A stretch of DNA of 10,568 nt, from contig JALVKZ010000182.1 in the NCBI GenBank assembly GCA_027033675.1, forward strand, positions 1-10,568, given 5' to 3'. The stretch comes from Pyrodictiaceae archaeon. GTDB lineage: Archaea > Thermoproteota > Thermoprotei_A > Sulfolobales > Pyrodictiaceae. The translations under genes and the position numbers were made by a program. Under the pieces are notes generated by a model, which saw nothing but the letters and a program-made list of their open reading frames with translations, searched no databases and had not been told where the DNA came from. Below, piece after piece: positions 1 through 4,909 of this stretch; within the stretch, counting starts at the first letter, position 1; each line of letters starts with the position of its first letter.

Positions 1-450
1 TACGCCGAGGTGCTGAGAGAGTTGAGCAAGAAGGCTCCACCGATGCGCGAGGCGATAAGGGTCACGGTTAACCCATTGGCGCCTAAGCCTCATACCCCGA
101 TGCAGTTCCACCGATTGATTGATAGGGCTAGCTACGAGCGCCGTGTAAGGATACTGAGGAGAGCACAGAGCAAGGTGCTGAGCATCGAGCCGCTGAGCTA
201 CCGCTACGCCTACGCCCAGACAGTCGTGGCAAGGGGCGACGAGAAAATAGCCAGGATAATAGATGAGTGGGCTAGGCGGGGCGGGAGACTAGGCCAGCTA
301 TGGAGCGTTGCTAGGCGTCTCGGAGTAAACCTAGACCACTACACCTACGGGGCACCCGAGCCGAAGTGGCACCGATTAGTAAGGCTAGGCATACCCCCGA
401 GAACACTCATAGAAGCCTATAGATACTCGGTAAAGGCAGCAAAGGAGTAG
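1..450 (+). CDS. Radical SAM protein, C-terminal fragment (5' end outside window)
   Basis: The frame is open from base 1 and ends at TAG 448-450, so about 149 C-terminal residues are visible; the GTG at 10 is an internal Val, not a start. The segment around residues 20-35 (VNPLAPKPHTPMQF) matches the 'NPF.PKPHTPFQW' signature found after the SAM-binding barrel in COG1032-type B12/radical SAM proteins, where this part closes the barrel and leads into a helical tail. The rest is basic and helical, with a 'VARGDEKIARIIDEWARRGGR' type stretch also typical of that group. The CxxxCxxC cluster motif must lie upstream of the window, so catalytic competence cannot be judged. The substrate is unknown. 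Late-gene codons are AGG/ATA/CTA, as in other 3' gene ends here. The family call rests on one motif and is fairly firm; the subfamily is not. Confidence 0.75.
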   Translation, partial: YAEVLRELSKKAPPMREAIRVTVNPLAPKPHTPMQFHRLIDRASYERRVRILRRAQSKVLSIEPLSYRYAYAQTVVARGDEKIARIIDEWARRGGRLGQLWSVARRLGVNLDHYTYGAPEPKWHRLVRLGIPPRTLIEAYRYSVKAAKE

Positions 451-592
451 CTTTCGTAGCCCACGCGATCGGCTTCTCCTAGAACTGGACTTGCCTCATG
501 TAATCTGATTCTTTAACCCAATAGTGTTTATAGGAGCATTTATTAGGGCGGGGGACGACTAGTATCCTGGAAACGAAAGAGTTGTACACGTC
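451..592 (+). promoter_or_regulatory. Intergenic promoter region for the 593-1696 gene
   Basis: This 142-bp spacer holds a TATA-like element, GTTTATAG at 526-533, with a second A/T-rich candidate at about 538-545 (ATTTATTA). The first would place the transcript start near 556 and give a leader of about 37 nt. No strong Shine-Dalgarno is visible before the TTG; GAAAGAG at 575-581 is at best weak. I see no hairpin terminator for the upstream gene. TATA spacing is inferred from the usual archaeal distance of about 26 nt. Confidence 0.4.
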
Positions 593-1696
593 TTGTTAGG
601 AAAACTAGTCGTGACCTTATTGGTCTTGGGAGCCTTATTCTTTGGAGCCGTCTGGTTCTTTACCGGACAGACACCGAGCCAGTTCATACACAGCATAACA
701 GCCACAAAGACCACTGACAACCTAAGTACAGGCAACGCCAAGGACCTAACCTATAGCTACCAAGTAGTAGTCGACAAGAACCACGAGACCTACCGCTTCG
801 ACGTGGCAGTACACGTGGTTAAGAGGACGAGTGACCAGCTATGCTACAGCTACAAGATAGTTAATATAGAGCAGGGCGACCCCAGCTTCATACGCGACTT
901 CATGTACGGCTACCAAGGATACACAGCAGAGAACCAAGTAATCTGCACAGACCTGGGAGCCAAGCAAGTAGACCTCTCAACATACTTCACGGACCCCAGC
1001 AGAACAGGTAGCGTAGCTATAAACTCAGCTAATGGCGCTGGCAAAGCATATGTAGAAAACGGTGTGCTAAGAAGCCTAGACTACAGCTACACAGTTAGCT
1101 ATAACGGCGAGAAGATCCCAGTACAGCTCAGCGTGAGACTAACAACCACGACGACAAGCCAGCAAACAAGCACAGCCAAGCAATCATCCAAGACAACTAC
1201 CCAGCAAGCACCGAGTAGCACTGAGCCCAGCTCAGCGAACGTCAAGACACTCTACTATAGGTTCGCATGGAAGGTAGCGAAAATGGACATAGCTACTGGC
1301 AAGCCCACAGGCGACTACGTGACCACGACCTACGATGTAAGAGTAGACATTGTTAAGAGAACAGGTAACAAGGTATGCCTAAAGTACAGCATAACAGGTG
1401 GCGACGAGGAAACAGCGGCCCAGGCCATGGCCCAGCTATGGCCATACCCGCCCGGTAAAACCGTGTGCACAGCCATGAGCAGCAACGCTGCACAGATACC
1501 CTACTTCCTATTCCCAGAGACAATGACGAAGACACAGACATTTAGCGGGCAGGGCGCAAAAGGAGTAGCAGCAATAAGCCACGGGATAATAAAGCACCTA
1601 GAAATAGATGGCTCAATAAGCGTAGAGGACGACAACGGCACAGAGACAACAATACCCATGAAACTAGTCATAGACTTAGTAAAAGCAGAGAAGTAA
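593..1696 (+). CDS. Membrane-anchored protein with two tandem Cys-pair domains; function unknown
   Basis: I do not recognise a named family. The 367-residue product starts at TTG 593, the first usable start after the in-frame TAG at 560-562. Residues 4-24 form one hydrophobic helix after a short basic start, so it is either a signal anchor or an uncleaved signal peptide, with the remainder outside the membrane. That remainder is two related domains: about 52-183 and 219-364. Both contain 'V/I-VKRT-x3-VC/LC-x-YS/YK-I', a second cysteine 34 or 30 residues later (C84/C118 and C262/C292), and a matching C-terminal strand region beginning NGVLRSL / HGIIKHL. The cysteines likely form one disulfide per domain. 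Residues 184-215 are a Thr/Ser/Gln-rich linker like the glycosylated spacers of archaeal surface proteins. The gene stands alone, with a terminator hairpin downstream. An extracellular beta-rich binding or structural role is inference only. Confidence 0.85.
   Translation: MLGKLVVTLLVLGALFFGAVWFFTGQTPSQFIHSITATKTTDNLSTGNAKDLTYSYQVVVDKNHETYRFDVAVHVVKRTSDQLCYSYKIVNIEQGDPSFIRDFMYGYQGYTAENQVICTDLGAKQVDLSTYFTDPSRTGSVAINSANGAGKAYVENGVLRSLDYSYTVSYNGEKIPVQLSVRLTTTTTSQQTSTAKQSSKTTTQQAPSSTEPSSANVKTLYYRFAWKVAKMDIATGKPTGDYVTTTYDVRVDIVKRTGNKVCLKYSITGGDEETAAQAMAQLWPYPPGKTVCTAMSSNAAQIPYFLFPETMTKTQTFSGQGAKGVAAISHGIIKHLEIDGSISVEDDNGTETTIPMKLVIDLVKAEK
746..1141 (+). repeat. Internal domain repeat, copy 1 (protein residues 52-183)
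   Basis: First copy of the duplicated domain of the 593-1696 protein. It holds 'VVKRTSDQLCYSYKI' with C84, then C118 in 'QVICTD', and ends with 'NGVLRSLDYSYTVSYNG' followed by alternating hydrophobic residues. The similarity to copy 2 is at protein level; I see no long identical DNA stretch, so the duplication is old. Confidence 0.7.
1247..1684 (+). repeat. Internal domain repeat, copy 2 (protein residues 219-364)
   Basis: Second copy of the domain. It holds 'IVKRTGNKVCLKYSI' with C262, then C292 in 'KTVCTA', and 'HGIIKHLEIDGSISVEDDNG' near the end. It is about 15 residues longer than copy 1, mainly from insertions around 231-243 (before the VKRT motif) and 298-318. Confidence 0.7.
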
Positions 1697-1719
1697 GAAA
1701 GAAACCATGCATTACCATA

Positions 1720-1757
1720 AGACGGCGCCAATGCTCGGTGTCGTCTCATTGTTCTTT
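1720..1757 (+). terminator. Hairpin plus T-rich tail after the duplicated-domain gene
   Basis: Bases 1720-1729 pair with 1737-1746 as a 10-bp stem containing two G-T wobbles, around a 7-nt loop. A T-rich tract (TTGTTCTTTT, 1748-1757) follows. It lies 24 bp after the TAA of the preceding gene. Archaeal termination depends mainly on the T-rich tract; the hairpin may be supportive only. Confidence 0.5.
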
Positions 1758-1977
1758 TCAACAGTTTATGCTACTAGAGACAGCTCTTAATCAATCTAAA
1801 GTAATAGAAAAATAGAGCCAGAGTGTTCTCTGGTGGTAAATCCCTAACATGTCAAAAAGCTAAAACATTATAGTATTTTAGGAATAACTCTATTTTATCA
1901 TGGTTTAGCGGGGCTCCGATAGAGTAAGCATTATTGGTTTCTATAGAGGCACTCATAGTAGAGGGGGTGTAGACTTT
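1758..1977 (+). promoter_or_regulatory. A/T-rich spacer with the vapBC promoter
   Basis: A gene-free, A/T-rich stretch before vapB. It contains a perfect 6-bp inverted repeat with a 4-nt loop at 1818-1833 (CCAGAG/CTCTGG). TATA-like candidates lie at 1890-1898 (CTATTTTAT) and 1938-1946 (TTTCTATAG). The second would put the transcript start near 1968, after the Shine-Dalgarno, so the first is the better candidate. The ribosome site GAGGGGG (1961-1967) lies 10 nt before the TTG start of vapB and decides that start. No autoregulatory operator can be assigned with confidence. Confidence 0.4.
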
Positions 1978-2175
1978 TTGCAAAAGGTTATTCGTGCACG
2001 CTACGAAAAAGGTATGCTGAAGCCCCTCGATGACGTGAACCTAGAGGAAGGCGAGGAGGTACTCATTAGTATCAAGAGGGATATTCGTTCCATACTTCGT
2101 AGGTATAAGGGTGCTCTTGGAAAGACTAGTTTAGAGGAACTTCTCCGCTTAGAGGAAGAGGCCCATGTGCAATGA
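1978..2175 (+). CDS. vapB: VapB-type antitoxin, DUF104/AF2212 family
   Basis: The 65-residue protein opens with 'QKVIRARYEKGMLKPLDDVNL' and continues 'EEGEEVLISIKRD', the hallmark N-terminal beta-strand pattern of the DUF104 (AF2212-like) antitoxins of archaea. The C-terminal half (about 36-65, IRSILRRYKGALGKTSLEELL) is helical and acidic/basic, as expected for the part that wraps the toxin. The start is TTG 1978, backed by GAGGGGG ten bases upstream. Its TGA (2173-2175) overlaps the ATG of the next gene (2172-2174) as ATGA, so antitoxin and toxin are translationally coupled. The role, neutralising the VapC nuclease and probably repressing its own promoter, is known of the family and inferred here. 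Confidence 0.85.
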   Translation: MQKVIRARYEKGMLKPLDDVNLEEGEEVLISIKRDIRSILRRYKGALGKTSLEELLRLEEEAHVQ

Positions 2176-2627
2176 GAGGACCTGTTTACCTGGATGCTAG
2201 TGTTTTGCTGAGCATCCTTCTAGAGACGGAGAAATACCCCATTGTCGAGGACGCGTTAGCCTCGCTAAGGGATAGCATGCTTGTGACCTCCGGTATAGCT
2301 ATAAACGAGGCACTCTATGTTGCAGCTTTTGAGTATTATCGGCAGAGAGGAGTAGTAAAGGGAAGGTATAGTCTCCGAGAAGCTATAAGAAGGCATGGTT
2401 ATCCGCGCGAGGTTATTGGGCTTATCAAGGGCCTTATAGAAGACCTGGGTGTAAGACTGGTTGAGGATTATTACGACTTCGAGGAATACATTAATGTAGT
2501 GACAAGTTATAGGCTATTACCAAATGATGCCCAAATAGTCCTAACTTGTAAACACTATGGCATAGACACGATACTCACCTTTGACGAGGACTTTAAGCGA
2601 GTACCATGGCTAAGAGTACTGCCGTGA
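2172..2627 (+). CDS. vapC: VapC-type PIN-domain toxin ribonuclease
   Basis: A 151-residue PIN-domain protein, the usual length for VapC. The acidic metal-binding residues are all visible: D8 in 'YLDAS', E46 in 'INEAL', D119 in 'LPNDAQI', and D138/D140 in 'FDEDF'. PIN toxins of this type cleave RNA, often tRNA or rRNA, using Mg2+ or Mn2+. The intact acidic set suggests an active nuclease. The start is ATG 2172, overlapping the antitoxin stop as ATGA. Residues 55-80 form a charged insertion (YYRQRGVVKGRYSLREAIRRHG) between the first helices and the second half, perhaps part of the antitoxin or RNA contact; that is inference. The RNA target cannot be told from sequence. There is no sign of degradation. 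Confidence 0.88.
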   Translation: MRGPVYLDASVLLSILLETEKYPIVEDALASLRDSMLVTSGIAINEALYVAAFEYYRQRGVVKGRYSLREAIRRHGYPREVIGLIKGLIEDLGVRLVEDYYDFEEYINVVTSYRLLPNDAQIVLTCKHYGIDTILTFDEDFKRVPWLRVLP

Positions 2628-2770
2628 CTTGGCGCCTCGATACCGAGCAGCATTGCTCCATAGGCCTCACTCTAGACAAGTGTCTAGCCAGTTACTTAAT
2701 GGCTATATTCCTTTGCCGTGTTCCTAGGAGCCTAAGAGGAAGCAGTAGCCTGTAGCGAGGGATTGGCAGC
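2628..2770 (+). promoter_or_regulatory. Promoter and palindromes upstream of the B12/radical SAM gene
   Basis: Three elements lie in this 143-bp spacer. A perfect 7-bp inverted repeat with a 2-nt centre is at 2672-2687 (CTAGACA-AG-TGTCTAG). A TATA-like CTATATT is at 2703-2709, predicting a start near 2732. A second inverted repeat (TTCCT/AGGAA) spans 2721-2741 over that predicted start. The Shine-Dalgarno-like GAGGG (2757-2761) is 9 nt before the GTG at 2771. The first palindrome could be a regulator site or part of vapC termination; its position 15 bp upstream of the TATA favours a regulatory site. Confidence 0.4.
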
Positions 2771-4126
2771 GTGGAGCGCTTGGTGTTTGTTGCTCGTAGT
2801 GTTTATGGTGCTCGTAATGCTTTCGCCTTTATTGCTTCTGCGCTTAAGCGTGCTGGGTTGCTCGGCTCCCGTGTCAGGCTCGTGTTCAGCGACGATAACC
2901 CCTTGGGTGTTGCCCGCAAGTTCCGGGAGCGTGGGCGCCGGGTAGTTGTTCTCTATGGTCTTAGTAGCCCTGTGTTCCTCGGGCTCATGGAGGAGGTTGT
3001 CCGTGTTGCTGAGGAGTTCCCCGTGGTTGCTGGTGGGCCTCATGCCGAGGGTGCTTATTGGCAGCTTCTCCGCCTCGGCGTCTACGCCGCCGTGGTTGGT
3101 GATGGGGAGAACGCTGTTGTTGGTTTAGCTGAGCATTTCCTGGGCGAGCGCGGGCTAGGCGATGTACCCAATATCGCTTACCGCGAGGGGGACTTGTTCC
3201 GCGTGACCCGGGTAGAGCTTGTGAGCCTTGATGACTACGAGCCATTTAGCAGGGAGCACGGCCTATACCCGCCTATTGAGATCATGAGGGGGTGTTTCTA
3301 CCAGTGTAGGTTCTGCCAAGTACCCTGGCTATTCAAAGCGAGGGTCAGGTTCCGGAGCGTGGTCTCGGTGGTGGAGGCCGCTAGAGCCTATGTAGCTGCT
3401 GGTAAGGAGAGGATAAGGTTCATTGCCCCAATAGGCTTAGCCTATGGCTCTGAGAGGCCAGGTGAGCCCAACCCCGGGGCAATAGAGGAGCTGCTGAAGG
3501 GTGTGAGAAGTGTTGGCGGCAAGCCCTACTTGGGCACGTTCCCGAGCGAGACCCGGCCAGAGTACGTCACCAGGGGGACGCTGAGGGTGCTGCGCCGCTA
3601 CGCTGCTAACAAGCGCTTAGCCATTGGGCTCCAGTCTGGCAGCAACCGGGTACTAGAGATGAGTAATAGGGGGCACAGCGTAGAGGAAGCCATGGAGGCT
3701 ATAAGGCTCGCTAGGCGCTACGGCTACCGCCCAGTCGTGGACCTGTTGTTCGGGCTCCCCGGCGAGGACGAGGAGGCAGTAGAGCAGACCATTAGCGTGA
3801 TGAACGAGCTAGCGGCGATGAAGGCGCAGATGAGGCTCCACGCATTCATACCCTTGCCGGGCACGCCCTTCGCCAGGGTAAGGCCGAGGCCAATACACCC
3901 AAGGTACCGGGAGACGATAAGACGGCTACTAGGCACGGGGCTCCTAGAAGGCGACTGGGAGGAACAAGAAGAACTAGCCCCAAGGATCTACTGCCTAACA
4001 GCACTAGACCCTGCACCAACAAGGGAGCCAGCGCCGAGCATAGGCGATAGGGAATATTGCCGAGAGTACTGGGCTGAATGGAGCAGGGTACTCAGACCCT
4101 ACCAGGACGCCCTGCAGCAGGGATAA
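2771..4126 (+). CDS. B12-binding domain/radical SAM protein, MJ_1487-like family
   Basis: A 451-residue protein in two parts. Residues 1-125 form a cobalamin-binding-like Rossmann domain, with 'VVAGGPHAEGAYWQLLRLG' and 'VVGDGE' as in B12/radical SAM proteins, but without the DxHxxG lower-ligand motif. Residues 165-400 are the radical SAM barrel, with the 4Fe-4S motif C175-x3-C179-x2-C182 (GCFYQCRFCQ). Later marks match the MJ_1487 group: 'FIAPIGLAYGS', 'YLGTFPSETRPE', 'IGLQSGSNRVLE', 'DLLFGLPGEDEE' and 'FIPLPGTPF'. The start is GTG 2771 with GAGGG 9 nt before it. Homologues are widespread in archaea, but I know of no established reaction. The gene ends TAA-TAG (tandem stops) and stands alone. 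Its codons shift strongly from T-ending at the 5' end to A-ending at the 3' end. The family call is firm; the substrate is unknown. Confidence 0.9.
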   Translation: MERLVFVARSVYGARNAFAFIASALKRAGLLGSRVRLVFSDDNPLGVARKFRERGRRVVVLYGLSSPVFLGLMEEVVRVAEEFPVVAGGPHAEGAYWQLLRLGVYAAVVGDGENAVVGLAEHFLGERGLGDVPNIAYREGDLFRVTRVELVSLDDYEPFSREHGLYPPIEIMRGCFYQCRFCQVPWLFKARVRFRSVVSVVEAARAYVAAGKERIRFIAPIGLAYGSERPGEPNPGAIEELLKGVRSVGGKPYLGTFPSETRPEYVTRGTLRVLRRYAANKRLAIGLQSGSNRVLEMSNRGHSVEEAMEAIRLARRYGYRPVVDLLFGLPGEDEEAVEQTISVMNELAAMKAQMRLHAFIPLPGTPFARVRPRPIHPRYRETIRRLLGTGLLEGDWEEQEELAPRIYCLTALDPAPTREPAPSIGDREYCREYWAEWSRVLRPYQDALQQG

Positions 4127-4150
4127 TAGTTTACTAGGAAGAATCAGAGC

Positions 4151-4174
4151 GCCCTCCTTGGCGAAAATGAGGGC
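4151..4174. terminator. Hairpin between convergent genes
   Basis: GCCCTC (4151-4156) pairs perfectly with GAGGGC (4169-4174) around a 12-nt A/T-rich loop. It sits directly between the TAA of the radical SAM gene and the stop of the minus-strand gene (4175-4177). Read on the minus strand it is followed by a pyrimidine-rich GATTCTTCC. It may serve both converging transcripts; the lack of a long T run keeps this modest. Confidence 0.4.
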
Positions 4175-4765
4175 CTAGCACTTGAGCTTCTCAACTACGA
4201 TCCTGCACCTGGGGAACTCGACGCCAGGATCCCTGTAGACAATGTATTCTGGCTTCTCTCCGCGGAGGCATAGCTGGCTCTTCCTACGTGGATGAGAGAC
4301 CCACTGGGCACTTATCCCGAAGCGCTTCAGTATACCCGTCACCAAGCCTACGCAGACACCACAGACCGTGGGATTCTTCTTAGCTAGCTCCTGGTACTTG
4401 CAGTGCCCGGTCTCTAGCGCGTATCCCTCGCCATTCTCTAATGGGACCACTTTCTCGAAGAACTGGAAATCAACTCCCATCTCTTCTATGGCCTTGCGGT
4501 GGCAAGTCACTTCGTACTCTAGTAGCTCCCTGAGTCCGATACCCTGTAGCTCTATACCAGCCTTCTTGGCCTCCTCGAGCAGCACGCCGAAACCCTTCAT
4601 AGCACCCTTCTCGATTATCCGGGCAACTGCTGCGAACCCCGTGTCGGGGCCCATCGCGTCATAGGCTAGCTGCGTGAGCCCCTCCACCACCATTGACTGG
4701 AAGTAGGCATGGTACACCTTTACCCAGCTAGCACCCCTTATGAACCCAGTCTCCTTCCCAGCCAT
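4175..4765 (-). CDS. Cysteine-rich conserved-type protein, V4R/ATC_hyd-like
   Basis: A 196-residue soluble protein from ATG 4765. A TTG at 4783 would add six residues, but GGAGG (4781-4777 on this strand) lies 11 nt before the ATG, which I prefer. The N-terminal half is helical (about 15-95). The C-terminal half (about 105-185) holds 'TGHCKYQELA', then 'TVCGVCVGLVTGILKRFG', then 'QLCLRGEKPEYIVYRD'. This layout (Cys, then C-x2-C on a helix, then Cys plus a strand of the form GxPxYxVY) resembles V4R small-ligand-binding domains and the L-2-amino-thiazoline-4-carboxylate hydrolase-like (ATC_hyd) group. There are seven cysteines (C88, C122, C135, C138, C166, C187 and the terminal C196), so metal or Fe-S binding is possible. 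The gene is divergent from the AOR gene, and a shared role is only a guess. The CDS is convincing; the family assignment is tentative. Confidence 0.8.
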   Translation of the reverse strand: MAGKETGFIRGASWVKVYHAYFQSMVVEGLTQLAYDAMGPDTGFAAVARIIEKGAMKGFGVLLEEAKKAGIELQGIGLRELLEYEVTCHRKAIEEMGVDFQFFEKVVPLENGEGYALETGHCKYQELAKKNPTVCGVCVGLVTGILKRFGISAQWVSHPRRKSQLCLRGEKPEYIVYRDPGVEFPRCRIVVEKLKC

Positions 4766-4909
4766 ACCTGGCCAATCCTCCAACGGCTCTTTACTATAAT
4801 GAGTCCGGGGACACCGAATTAATAACGTATTCGGTTAGGAAATTACTGCAAAAAGCCTTTAGCCCGCTGCTTAAGAGACCCAGGGCCTCGTCTCAACAAG
4901 GCAACACTA
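4766..4909. promoter_or_regulatory. Divergent promoter region between the Cys-rich gene and the AOR gene
   Basis: For the minus-strand gene there are two TATA-like elements read on that strand: ATTATAGTAAA (about 4801-4791), which would give an almost leaderless ATG at 4765, and AATTAATAAC (about 4827-4818), which would leave room for the GGAGG site. For the AOR gene the candidates are a purine-rich element followed by CCTTTAGC (about 4850-4865) and CTTAAG (4870-4875). Nothing here lets me choose firmly. The two promoters lie within about 80 bp, so shared control is possible. Confidence 0.35.

Noticed and set aside
2985..3245. Minus-strand frames of 86 and 103 codons inside the radical SAM gene (2732-3043 and 2985-3245)
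   Set aside because: Low-complexity His/Gln/Arg/Pro-rich shadows of a well-supported gene on the other strand.
3795..3805. GTGATGA heptamers inside the radical SAM and AOR genes (near 3796 and 5325) as box C motifs
   Set aside because: They are in conserved coding sequence without correctly spaced D, C' and D' boxes; expected by chance.
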